Both the position numbers and the translations under genes were made by a program. The notes under the pieces are model-generated. The model was not told where the DNA came from. It was given only the letters and a program-made list of their open reading frames with translations, and did not search any database. This document shows positions 24,896-37,300 of a stretch of DNA of 64,000 nt, one piece after another (position 1 is the first letter of the stretch; each line of letters opens with the position of its first letter). Where the stretch lies: positions 606,873 through 670,872 of the forward strand of contig NW_024104425.1 of NCBI RefSeq assembly GCF_003945595.2, read 5' to 3'. The stretch comes from Pipra filicauda (Eukaryota > Chordata > Aves > Passeriformes > Pipridae).

Positions 24896-27800
24896 AGTCT
24901 GAAGCTCCTTATATTCTGGCAGCAGGGGGGAGGGAGGTGGACAAGGAAGGAGAGGTCTTAGCAGTGAAATAGTTCTGGGACTATTTTTATGTCTTCCAAA
25001 TGAGGCACAATTTTGAGCTTTTTGATGTAAAAGGGTGTTGGCTTACTTAAAACCTTCTGACTCATCCTGTGTTTGAATCAGTTTTCGAGTTCATTTTGGA
25101 GTATCTCTCAGAACTGTAGTATCAAGCTTGAAGCAACCTCTAAGTTCATTTCAATTTTATCTTAATTAAAACTAATCTTTAACAAAGAGTCATTAGGAAA
25201 CATTTTCACAGAAATGGTTTTAAATAGTTGTTAACTGGTACACAGCTTCTGGGGTTTTTTTTCCCTTTTTATACTCTGAAGCATGTGTAGGGGATGCTTT
25301 TGCTGCTTCCATTTAATAGTGGTTTTCCACATTTGTGTAATACTCCTGAAGCCATTCTTTGCATCAAAATTCTGCAGACAGAATGCCTGCAGCATATAGC
25401 ACATGGCCAATTTAACCTGTTTGATAAGATCATGTAGTTTACTCCACTCCTTTCACCACATACTCAAGAAATGTGATGCTAGAAAACGGAATTTTGTCCT
25501 CAGTGTTTGACCCCTGAGGTACATTTCTTCAAGCATTTTAGTAAAAAATTCCATTTTAGTAAAACTGCTATTAAGAACATTGTCATTACTGTTATTATTA
25601 CAGCTGCTGTTACTGACAAACGGAGCTGATTTTGTAAAATGCAAAGCATTACTAAATAATTTAGTGTCACAGCATAGTGCATTCTTGCAAAATGGTAAAG
25701 AATTCCAGGTCCTCTTAGTTTCTTATTTATTTTCCTTCTGCAGTATCTTAATTCACCTATACTGTGTAAAAAGATAACATCAGAAAAAATAGACTATCTG
25801 TATGTGTACAGGCAATTGTACTTCCAAATATGAATATACAAAATTGTTTGCCATCAGCTGCAGTGGTGAACTGAAATTCAAATTTGTGAAAATTTAATAA
25901 TTTTCTTATATGGATGTGAGTAAATCTGTAAAGCTGTCAGTCAAAACAATGTAAAAAGAGACCTAATCTATAAAGTCATAATGCATAAAGAATAAATGAC
26001 TTTGGAAACTATTTATCAATTAAGGAAAAACATGCCAAGCATAAATAATGGATGCATTTTTTTTATTTCCTCCATAAAACGTAAACCAAGTGTTCCCATT
26101 AATTAAATGCGTTTGATGTAATCTCCTCTTTTAAAAGGATATTCTTCCATCAAGGTGTAATTAAAGACTTTCCAAGGGAAATGCAATGGAAGGGTTAATT
26201 TCACTTCTGACAAAATTTTTCAAAGTCAAGTAGAAAGTTTTGTATCATTTTGTTGCTGTGTGGTTATGCTACCTACCTTTTTCCACTTAGAGGAACTCCT
26301 TGTTTACACATAAAATTTATAATTTACTTAGAAGGTTTTGTACACATAGCTTAGCCACAGAAACCAAAATGGGGCAGGAGTGACTCCAGTGTGGATCTGG
26401 GTCCAAGAGCCAGTTTATGAGGTTAGAGAAGTATAGCTTACAAATTTCAATAAGTTTATGCCAAGCTACACCAGCCGCAATTTTGAAAACCTAGGAATTT
26501 TCACCGTGAAGTTTTAAAGCATTCCAAGTAAGCAGAAATAGGAGAGTAGAATATAAACAGTTATTTAAACATGATACAATTAAGTAGCACTTCTTTGAAA
26601 GAGCAAAGAAGCACTCAAATATAACTGGAATATGTTCTGTACACTTGACCCTATATCTGTTCTTATTGCATATTCAAATTATATCATTTCCTTCAGTGAT
26701 TTTTCTTTTTCTTCCTTTGTTCCCTTTTTCCTTAAATCCTTAAATCCTTTAAAAAGTGTTGCATGTACCTGATAAAATGTAAGCTTGAAAATATGAGTAG
26801 ATGAATTTCTCTTGATGAGAAATAACCTTTTTCATCATTTAAAACTCTATACAAAAATAATTACAGGTATGGGTTTTTTAGAAGTGGGAAAAGTTTACCA
26901 TTTACATTATTTTCTTTTCATCTGTATTCCAGATAAATGAGTAAGAATTAAGTTCATTTAGTTTAAACATTTAGGAAAATTGCTTTTCTTAACTTGAGAG
27001 TAAGGTCATTAATAGTTTAATACATTTTCTATTTTATTTGTTTAATTCATTTAAATTTTAACTTCTGATTCTGTTATTCACACCATGCATGGCAATATCA
27101 GAAGAGATGTATTCTAGGATGAATCTTAAAATAGAGTGGTATATGTAACAACTTGCTCAACACACCTTAAAGTGAATTATGAATATTACCTTATGGCACG
27201 CTGTTGAACTGCATAACAGAAGTTAAGAAATCAATTAATGTATTTCTCAGTAAAACAACCTGGAAACGCTTGAGTATGGTGAGAATGTTACCAGCTACAA
27301 AGCTGAATACTGGACTGACTTTTCAAATAACTCTTTTTACAAAGAGAAAATGATAGAGTGACGGAAGGTCAGGAAGCTCCTCCAGGGGATTGCTGTATCA
27401 GAGGCACCAGTACAGTAATGAATTGTTAGGACAGCATTGTAAACATTAGCATGCTAAAGATTTGGGTGATTTACTGAAGCATTTGTTAGACATTCGAAAA
27501 ATTCATAACCATGGTATACAGAGAAAAAAAATCTACTTGGCAAAGCTGTTGATTTTTTTTGTCACTGTAAATGTGGCAAACCAAAGGGAAAAGATCTTCC
27601 TGTGGAAACAAAAATGTTAATGTTACCTCATAGAGACCCTAGGCCATTCTCCTAGTCTTACCTGGTGCAAAAGGAATTTTACAATAAAGAGCATTTATGG
27701 TGACAACAAATATTAGATTGTGGCAAATAGTATCTTTTAATTTTAATACACCCACCCCTTCTACTCTCTACTCTCTCAGTGAGCTTCTTGTATGGGCAGC

Positions 27801-28215
27801 TGCCCTGCTCTTCATCCATTTGCTTGCAGCAGTATTTGAACTCCTCTCTGATGGGTTGGGGTGGCTGCTGTCATGGGCTGAGAAGCAAAGTACCAAAGCT
27901 GGCTTACTGACTGGTTGCTCCAGCAGCCTGCAAGAAATGGATGGATGAGTTGTGTGGCTCTTCTGAGGAGCACAGCTGGGGCTTGAAATCCTGAGAACAT
28001 GTTAAGAAACACTGCTTTCTGCATAGGAGAAGTAGGGATTTTGCCCACTACTGGATCCAACAGCTGTTCAATGAACTATCCAACAACCATCCCCTTTCTG
28101 AGGAAAAAAGGCAAACTATAACCCCATGTTTCTTGTGCCTATGGGATAGTAAAAGAGGGGTCTTTAATCAAAGTATATCTCAGAGAAATGCATAACACAG
28201 TAAAGATGAGAAATA
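24896..28215. other. AT-rich unique sequence; possible conserved element inside
   Basis: No recognised gene or mobile element. The sub-region at about 26030-26215 looks like conserved non-coding DNA by texture. A GC-richer patch at 27770-28080 contains short frames with no recognised family; it might be an unidentified repeat. Confidence 0.5.
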
Positions 28216-28762
28216 TGTTGCCTAAAAGACGCAAGGAGAAAAAAACTCCTGGGCAAATTAAGTAATAGGTAAGATAAGGGAAGGTTTTAATGAAACCTCT
28301 CAGGCTCTGGGAACACAAACCATGCGCGTGCCCCCTTACTCACGTGTTACATTTTTTGTAATGGTGTCCATCCTATTCCTGTTAGTCCACCCCTCGGCCT
28401 TTGCCCCATTCTGCCCCCTGACCCGCCCCTCGGGAATTGAGTCTGGGGGAGTTTTGGGATCCCCTCTTCCTCATCTTCATCTTCCTTGGACCATGTACAG
28501 TCCTTGGAAGCTTTCCAAAGTTCTGGGTTTGAAGGTTGCTTTGCCTGGGTGATATTTTGTTGTCCAGGCCAGGGTGCATAAATTCTTAAACAGAATGAAG
28601 GCCTACCTTGAAAAAGGTAGACTAATTTTAATACTGGAATTTAGGGGTAGTTGGTAGAGTTGAGTATGTGTAACTGTTGTGCTAAAGGGTGAGGGACATA
28701 AGAAATACAACTACTTCTAAAATCTACAAAAATTAAAAAATCAAAAAAACTCCAAGGCAACA
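28216..28762 (-). mobile_element. Solo LTR, family c, copy 2 (reversed)
   Basis: The 547-bp element has perfect 7-bp inverted termini (TGTTGCC...GGCAACA) and a perfect 4-bp target-site duplication aata (28212-28215 and 28763-28766). On the minus strand it aligns in order with 3635-4201: the start (TGTTGCCTTGGAG against TGATGCCTTAAG), a gggatcccaaaactccccc block against gggtcccaaagtacacccc, an aaaatgtaac block after the TATA position, and a cttatcttacc block against cttatctcacc. An attaaa on the minus strand replaces AATAAA. No internal viral genes are seen. Confidence 0.78.
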
Positions 28763-30455
28763 AATATAATACAAGCATTACCTCTTTATATCTTAAAGCA
28801 AAACCAAATAACTCACCTTTCTCATGATTTGCCCTACTGCCACCAAGAAGCCTACGTGTTTGTATGACATAATTTATGAAAATAAATTTGAATAACTTTA
28901 AATACTACAGTCCAGATCACTAAAGGTGCAACCAAATCAATATGAGTACTACTCAGTAACAGATGTGTAGATTTAGATGTAGGATTAGATGTCTATTAAA
29001 AAGAGTCCTTTCAACAACTTGTTCTTTTTATTTAAAAAATATGCAGAAGTTCTAAATATGTAGGATCTTCAGCTCCCAGTGAATAAAAAGAAGGGCACAA
29101 ATATTCTTCCATTTTTTTTTTGTTACAAAAGTACTGTTTTGTTACAAAACATCTTGACCATAGGTTTTTCTGAGGGGAAGTTATTTCACATGGAATGAAC
29201 TGTAAGAAAACTATAAGTACATGCCTACTCAAAGAAATACTTTTTTCAGAATCCCAGAAATATCATAGACAACATTTTCAAAAGCATCAAATTATTTTTA
29301 TTGTCATTATGTATAGTCAATGATTTGTCCAGTTTTACTGAAAGAATTCAAAGTATATGTAGACTGAAAAATATTCCATTGGAGCTGATAGTCTCTTACA
29401 AATGCAAATTTCATTATTAAAACAATGTGGAAGGATAGTTCTCAGTTTTGTGCTACACATATGTTAGTCCACTGAAAGTATGAGACAAAAAATATGTTTT
29501 TAATAGTTCTATAATCATGCTTAATTAAATAATACACAACATTTAAAAGCATCCTTGAGTGATTTGGTGAAGATTCAGATGACTATAACCAAAAGCTTTG
29601 ATTGTTAGGTTTATTATTTATAATCATTTATGAAACATTACTTCCAGAAATACTGTTAGCAAGACTAAGTTTTCTTATGCATAGGCTACTATAATGACAA
29701 CAAAAACCTACAATGGGCTTTATTTTGATATATCGGCTAGCCGTTTGTGGCACCTTTGCTTCTGAAATGCTCTTTTTAGTTAATTTTGGAGTATTTTGAA
29801 ACCACGTTTACTGCTTCAAGTTGGAATTCCCTGATAAAATCAGGAATGTGTAGAGTAGGAAGATTTATGGTAGTATAACTCACTAAAGAGAGCGTTACAT
29901 AGACATAAATGTTGTCAAAGTAGCTGCAGTTCCAGCTTAAGTAATGAGGAACTCCCAAACTGTCCAGGATTTATAGCATTTAGGATGCAATATTAGAAAC
30001 TTTGCCTTATTAACAAATATATCTTCTTGGTCTGAAAAAAAATCAAAACCAAACACCAACCAAAACCCCTTTTGCTTCTCAGGGAGACTAAACAATGGCA
30101 TGGTTGGCACAATTAACAGAAGATGGAAAAAAACCCCTAGAACTTTCTGGTTATTATTTTTTGCTAAAACTCCCATAAATTAGAAAAAACAGCTAAAAGG
30201 CTTTTCTGTGGTCATTAGTGACACTGTCTCAGCCCCACAGCCACGTGGCTCTGTCACACAGTAGGGTAATAACAAGTTAATGAGAAGGATGAGGCCATTC
30301 AGAAATCCATGCCAGTATGTACGAAAGTGAAGACCAGACACTGTAATTGATACTGCTCTATGTCCTACTGTACATCAATCCTTTCTAATTGTTTTCCACT
30401 ATTGCTCTAGGAAAGTGGATATGACTATCTCAGTATTTTCAGTGTTATAAAACAT
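28763..30455. other. AT-rich unique sequence, no gene seen
   Basis: No recognised repeat or exon. Short frames only. Confidence 0.5.
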
Positions 30456-30840
30456 AAAATAGACCTGGAAAGGAACTTGGGGTATCATAAAATCAAATTC
30501 TCTCCCCTAGGACAAAATCAGCCATAGCCAAGGTATTCCTAACTCATTTATTTTACCTGTTTTTAAAAATATGCCAATTATATGGATTTTAAAAGCTCCC
30601 TAGACAATGTATTACAAAGCTTAATTACCCTCACCAATAGGTAGAACTTTACCTTTTTTTACATCTAACATATATATCCCTCATTGCAAATTAAACCCAT
30701 TACTTTTGGGCCAATGGAATAAAGAACAGTTAATTGTCTTCCTCTTTTCAATTGCTTTTTATTTACGTGAAGGCTGTTACCTTGTCTCAAGGTCTTTAAA
30801 TTTTCCTGAACACAGAAGTAATATAAGAAAACAGAGCTAT
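30456..30840 (-). mobile_element. Ancient CR1/L3-like LINE 3' relic
   Basis: On the minus strand the stretch follows the order of the 3' end of ancient amniote CR1-type LINEs. Blocks in plus-strand order include ctggaaaggaactt, tccctagacaatgtattaca, aattaccctcaccaataggt, cattgcaaattaaacccatt and gaaggctgttaccttgtctc. Divergence is high with many small indels, and AT content matches the surroundings. It is far older than the CR1 copies at 40.9 or 60.2 kb. Identification rests on block order recalled from the family, not an alignment. Confidence 0.65.
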
Positions 30841-33458
30841 GGGGCACATTAAAAAGTAAATTGTTGAGCAAGTGGTGAAGCTATTTTGGAATAAGAGGTA
30901 AATTTTCTATGCATTCACTGTCCTTGACTAAACAGTTCTGTGGTATAAAGGGTTAGTAAATCAAAAATCATACATACGTATATATGTCAAGGCAGATTCA
31001 GTTGTATTTTAATAAAATACTGAATATATTATAGAAGTCTGTCCTCTCTGTAAAAATCTATCAGATCAAGGTAATTTGTGATGATGAAAGGATACACTGG
31101 TTGATTTTTTACTATTGCATTATTAGTTGTATTTCATATAGGGGAATCTAAGTTTATGAATGTTAATGTAGTGAGACAGGTAGAAAGGAGGGATCTTGTT
31201 CTGTTGTTCAGATGGGAATAATTCTTAAAATACAAATAGAAATTTGTTTGAATTTTCTGTATTAAAATATATTATCAGCAACCTTCTGTTTCTAGAAGCA
31301 CTTTATCTGAGTAAAAATAATTCTCAGTTTATAAGGAACATCTTTAAATGTTTACGATATTTTTTAAAATAGAAATTAAAAAAAAAATAACCCAACCTAG
31401 AAAAGCTTTACTTGTTAACTGGCTCTTCAGAAAGCAATTGTTTTCAAATGTTGTTTCATTTCAGCTTTGAAATCATGTGTATGTGCAATATATTGTTTAC
31501 ATCCTCTTTCTATATATCCCTGAATAGCCATAGAAACAAAATATTCAAGAAAAAGCTTTCAAAAGTCATATCAGAAAAGCTGAGACAGTAACACAGATCT
31601 GAATAATAAATAAACTAAACAAATCTAAGCTAAGGTAGAAGAGTCATAATAACACCCCCTCCCCTTTTTTTTTTTTCTTAATTGTGATGAAAAATAACAC
31701 AGTGTAGTTAGAAGTAGCATTGATAACACATGCGAATTTGTGTTTCAATCACTCGACAGAGAATGGTTTAATTTGATTGTCTTTTCTATTCTTAAAATTA
31801 CAAAAATAGGGATTGGGACATTTGCCAGGTCACTAATATGATTCAGAAAACTGTTTTTTCCCCTGAAGTCATACTTTTACTTTGTAAATGTGGAGCAACT
31901 TTCATATTCACTGTATTTTCATGACCTTTTTTTATTTTCTTTATTTTTTATTAATAATCAGAATGGCTATAAAATCTTTTTCTTCACTGCTACCTTCAAG
32001 ACTTTTCATATGGAGTTGATCATGCAGGTCTTACTAAAATCAATCAAACTAGGCACTCATTCCTTAAGTCATTCCTTCTTTTGTTGACTGCTTACAACTA
32101 AGTTTAGTAGGTGTTGTTACTGAAAAAAAGTACGGAGAAAACATGGATAAGAAAAACCCTTTCGTCTGATGGTAAGTAGAAAATTTAGCTCAAAGACAAT
32201 AAAATATCAGCATGGTGTGAATATTCTTGGATTACTGTTGTGTGCAGTAGAAAGCATGACTGCATTTGACCTCAGATCCTACTTTTTGAATTGTCCTTTC
32301 CCAGTTTATTTATCCTTTTGTCTGTCTGGTGGAACTTCAATGCTTCCTAACGTAGCTTCATTGATTACCTATGAGGTAAAAATGATGGATCTTCTAAGCA
32401 ATTGAACTTCTGCTCTGCTAAGGACACACAAGTTTCTCTTTGCCTAAATCACATCTGAGTTTGACTCCAAGACTTTTCATCCATAAAAAACTGCTTTCAT
32501 TTGATCCATAGGCTGCTACAACTCCCCATCTTAACAAAGGAGAGCTATGTGTGAGGTACATGCTAAGACATGAACCTGCAATTCAAAGGAATTCTGAGTA
32601 TGAATCCCGTGGCAGCACTTAAAAGCCTCTGTTCTCGAGAAGAAGAAATAAGAAGATTTGTGCCTTTCTTTAAACCAAGGTCTAAAGCAAAACGTTGGTG
32701 TCTCTCAAGAGGCTTCATTCTCATATAGTTACGGGAATTGATGGTTATAAAAAGTCAATGAGGACAGGAAGGAGGGCCACAGCATACACATCAGGGAAAT
32801 ATATACAGTGGTATTTGTATTCCTGGTGCCAATATTCAGTAAGAAGTAAAAAAAATAACACAGACCAAGCGTATATTTATTGTGCTGTTTCCAGACTTAA
32901 TGCATAAATCAGGAGCACAGTACATCGATAAGGAATAGAAATTATTAAGGGTGTGATTGTAATCAGACAGGGAACTGTGAAAACACTACGTGATGCTTCA
33001 TATTGGCTTGTCTTCAAAGGCATACCTATCAAGTCTGTTTCTGTTTGATGAGTCTAACCGCTGAGCCTGTATTCCTAACTTGGAATTCCGGTTGTGTTAG
33101 TTTTATTTCATTCATAACCTGCACAAGTTTGGCAGCTGAGTGAAAGATACATTAAAAATGTATCAACTTCTTCACATATATTACTCTGGGGCACTGTCTT
33201 TAGAGAAAATGTGTCTTGTCACCTAAACTGTGATGCAACTACACAAAGCCCTTGTTTTGTCATTTAGCACAGAAAATAATTGATTTAATCTAGTCTTTAA
33301 ACAAAATATAATTATTAAACAAGAACTGGTGGAAGGCAAACAGGCACAGGACTAGGGAATATAAAGAAAAAAACATATCACATATACACAGTAGTTTTTA
33401 TAACTTTTAAGCTAATTCAACTTCTGGTCACACATAGTTTTATCAGAACCAGAGCAAA
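30841..33458. other. AT-rich unique sequence, no gene seen
   Basis: No recognised gene or mobile element. Confidence 0.5.
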
Positions 33459-33689
33459 GGTACATGGGCCACGAAGTTTGGAAAGGTTAAGAGTCAGGTG
33501 TACTCCGTGTTTTTTGTTTGATCTAATTTCGGTGTAATGCAATGTTGTCTTGTGGTAGGGTCCCTCAGAGCAAACAGAGTCAAAAGGGGTAAGAGTTATG
33601 CACAGAGATATCATTCACACGTGCCTGTATGGGAAATTTCCCTTCATAATGTTGGACAGCTTAGTACAGACGTAATTACAGCTCTCTTT

Positions 33690-34349
33690 CTGGAGCTGTA
33701 CGAGGTGCAGGGGCTGCAGGGGGGTCTGTGAGGGGAGGCCGGGGCTGCCCTATGCAGGACACAGTCGGTTCCAACCGGCTCCAACCCACCTGTGGCAGGG
33801 CACGGCTGAGCCCACAGCCGAGGGGGGTGCCCCTCAGCAAGTGCACGAACAAGAAAGGACAGAAAATGCCACGGGGAGATACTGGGGGTGGAGGGAGGAG
33901 CAAAAAGAGTGAAAAGTAACATTGGGAACAACAAAGTGCGGAAAGGCGGAAGAGAAACAACAGTAACTCAGTGGTGGAAAGTGATGGAGCACAGAAAGGG
34001 AGAGTGGAGATGCAGAAGGAAACTGCTGCCTCCTAAGCACAATGCCTAGTGGTTGCCTCATGGAGGTAACTGAGTGTTACTTGCAGTGATATAAAGGGGG
34101 GAACAAGCGGTACTTGGGGTGATGAGGAGCCTGGGAAAAAGGGAGAACAATAATTGAACATTCATATTACTTAGCAATAAATGAAGATCGTTTCACAAAG
34201 TTGAATCTGTTTTGTCCACCATAGTAACTGGTACTTGTCTCCTGTCTTTGCTCCCTGTCTTCATGTCAATCCAGAAACCTTCTCATTCTTGTTCTGTTTT
34301 CTCTCCCTTCTCTCTCTCTCTCAGTGTTAGCCAAGGCTTACCCACCACA
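33690..34349 (+). mobile_element. GC-rich LTR, family f (left end unclear)
   Basis: A GC-rich left part (33690-33850) leads into a purine-rich middle. A TATA-like gatataaagg (34088-34097) and an AATAAA (34176-34181) follow, then a tgaatctgttttgtccac block. The right end is gcttacccaccaca (34349), closely like the right end of family a. The left boundary was not found; a ggtac at 33459-33463 repeats right after the right end (34350-34354), but the base after it does not give a TG start. Several overlapping open frames here come from high GC and lack motifs. Confidence 0.6.
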
Positions 34350-37300
34350 GGTACAAGCATTTTATCTGCACATAGTGCCAAGGAGGAGCAAGGCCAAGAA
34401 AATAAAGTCATTTGTGTGTAAATATTGATATATCTCTGTATGTTTATATATATATATATTTAAGGAAAAATGAGAATGTTAATCTCAGTCTATGTCTCTT
34501 AAATCAGTAGAACAGTTTTACAAACACTGCCACAAACAGGAATAATTTATTTATGTTTTATTTGAACCAATCGAAGAAAGCAGTAGCAAGTACTGTATCC
34601 AGGAAAAAAGATAAGTTGTTAGGAGGGAGGGGTTGTTTGTTTTCGTTTTGTGTTGGGGATTTTTTTTGTTGCTGTTTTTGGCGTTTTTTTACAGATAATG
34701 TAGATTAGCTGGTCTAGTATCATGGTATTAAAGACCTCATGAGAAATTACCTTTCACCTGTGTGATGATATCTTCTCAGCAAGTATTACTTCAGTTTGGA
34801 TAATTCAAATATTTGCTTCTTTCCTGCTAGAAAGATGATATCTTCTGTTCCTGAGCCAATATATAGAACTAGGAACAAATTCAGAAAATTTATCACTTAT
34901 TCAATATAAATTGGATTTATGTTAATTGTGGATGTCTTTAAGTCCAAAATTTGTCATAGTTCTAGCTGAAAGCCTACTTGCTAGTAAAGGAAAAAAGAAA
35001 AAAAGATAAACTTTGAAGCAATTGTAAAAGCAAATGAATATTTTTCAAATTTGTAAGTAAGTCCAACAAAGTACAAGAAAAGTAGTAGAAGCATAAGAGA
35101 GATTTAAACTAAGAAACCATACATAAAAGTTAGCTTTGATCAGGCATTTGACAAAATCTTTCTAGAGAGGCATAATCGTATGAACAATTATAGATATCTA
35201 TTCATCCTGTAGCCAAGAACAAAAGAAATGTTATGCATTTAAGATCCCCATACTAACATAAAAAGAAAGGGTTGATCCAAATAACTGGAATACTGATCCA
35301 TTTATTCATATTAATTTATATTTTCTGAATATCTAAAGTGTTATTATTTTCTATCCTAGAAAATGCAAGTTCTGTTCCCCTTATTTCATAAAAATATTTT
35401 AATCAAATTTATACTGTTTAACAGAAAGGTAGCATCATAGTGATAATGATGATATAAGGTCAACTTTATAGCAATTATTTCTAAGAAAATATTAATATAT
35501 TACTCATTTGTTCATTCATTCAATTTAGCTTTAATACTTTTAGTTTCACTTTGCATCTATGAAGAAAAGCTGGGTATTTTATCATATTTTCCTTACCTAA
35601 ACAAAAGTGCAGATGGTAAGACCCAGAGAGAGATTTTGTGTAAATGTTTTTCCACAGTTTTTTACATAGAATAGTAGTTTAGTTTCTAGTTATTAAAAAA
35701 AAAAAAGTTATTGCTTAGGTTATTACTCCAAAGACATGCATTATTTAGGCAGTACAACAGCAACTATGATTTTTATGTAAATTTTTCTTTTCACAAGAGG
35801 TGAAGCAAATTCAATAGAACAAATAACTGTGAAATACTGAACCAGAAGACACACAAAAATCATGTGCAAATGAAATTTATTTTAGATATGAAAGAGTGGA
35901 TGTGATCAGAAAGAATGTTGAAGAAGTGCCCTGTTCAGAAAGATGTTAATGGTCAGGCATATAGTAGCCAGATGACAATTATATTTGATCGTGGTTCTTT
36001 GAGTCAATTCACCAAAGTTCAGGCAACTGTAGACTGTAGAACTGTTAAAACAAACACCAAATAGTTGCAAATGCACCAAATTCTGTCACACACTTCGTCA
36101 GCAAAGGAATGAAGCTTTACTTCTGAACCTGGTTTGGAGGCTTTGATTCTCACATTGAGAAGCATCAGCTGGAAGACAGCTTGGAGAAGCATACTTAGAG
36201 ACAGAAAGTACTGTTTCTCCAGGATGAGTCTGACTTTTTGTTTACCCACAGAATTCAAAGCTAATACAGACCAAATAAAAATCTTGGAACATAATTTTGG
36301 AAAAAATGAAGCAACAAAAGTAAAAATTTCATTTTGGCCTAGGATGCAGCAGGACTCAGTCAGACGGCACCCATCAGGCCTGGCCTGATCTATGCCTGCA
36401 TGAGTTTACATTTAAACATTAAATATGTTCCCCATCAGCTCAGAGCTGTTAACCAAAACTACCATTCAGTGGTGGGTAATTTCTCTGATGCTGCACTGCA
36501 CTTGATCTTTGCTTCTTCAGCTACAGCTGACAGTTGAAGAAACACCTAATTTGCTGCAATCATGCTACAGAATTTCATGGAAACATGCAATTGTTCATAG
36601 TGGACAGGTAAAATCATTTGTAGCTAAAAATGAGGGAATAAACTTCTGCAACTGATGTTGGTGAGACTTACCTAGGGAATGGATGGCCAGTATCAAACCT
36701 AGCTGCCTAATACTACATTGAAAGTAGTTACCCCCTTAATACAGGCATTGACTGTTGGCCTTCTGATCATTTTATAATCAATCTAAATTAGAAGACTTCT
36801 TAATTTTATTTATGAAAACAAAAAAATTCAAAATCTAAAAAATTTTTGTAGGATGATTTTTTTTTCTGACTTAAGAGGTTAGTGACTGCTTCTAAAACAG
36901 TCAGGAGACACTGCACATTGCCTTGTAAGAGCAAATATACCTTCTTTAAGAACTCTTCTTGGGAACAGTTAGTCTGTAACCATCCTCGAATCTAGAATGC
37001 TGAGTGATCTGAGGCTGGATAGCAATGAAATAAAAAGGAGAGAAAAAATTATACTTTAAAAATAGAATTGGTACCAAAAATAATGGAAAAATACTCTTAA
37101 AGGACAAAAATGTATTCAGAGTACTTCATTTTAGATAAGAAACCACACAAATGTTAAGAAAAATAAAAATAAAAGAGTTCAAATATTTAAATTCTGAGAT
37201 TATTGTAAATCAGTTTCCAAAGAAAATATATGAATTTAGAATATAAATTCCTTTAAATGCATATATAAGGTACAGAAGTATACATATTGATATAATAAAT

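Noticed and set aside
26725..26755. Tandem ccttaaat units as a minisatellite
   Set aside because: Only two to three units; too short to matter.
33644..33960. Proline- and serine-rich 94-96-codon minus-strand frames
   Set aside because: They fall in the GC-rich family-f LTR; composition, not coding, explains them.
34763..34845. Repeated 13-mer gatgatatcttct as a regulatory pair
   Set aside because: Short AT-rich words recur often by chance and the flanks differ.
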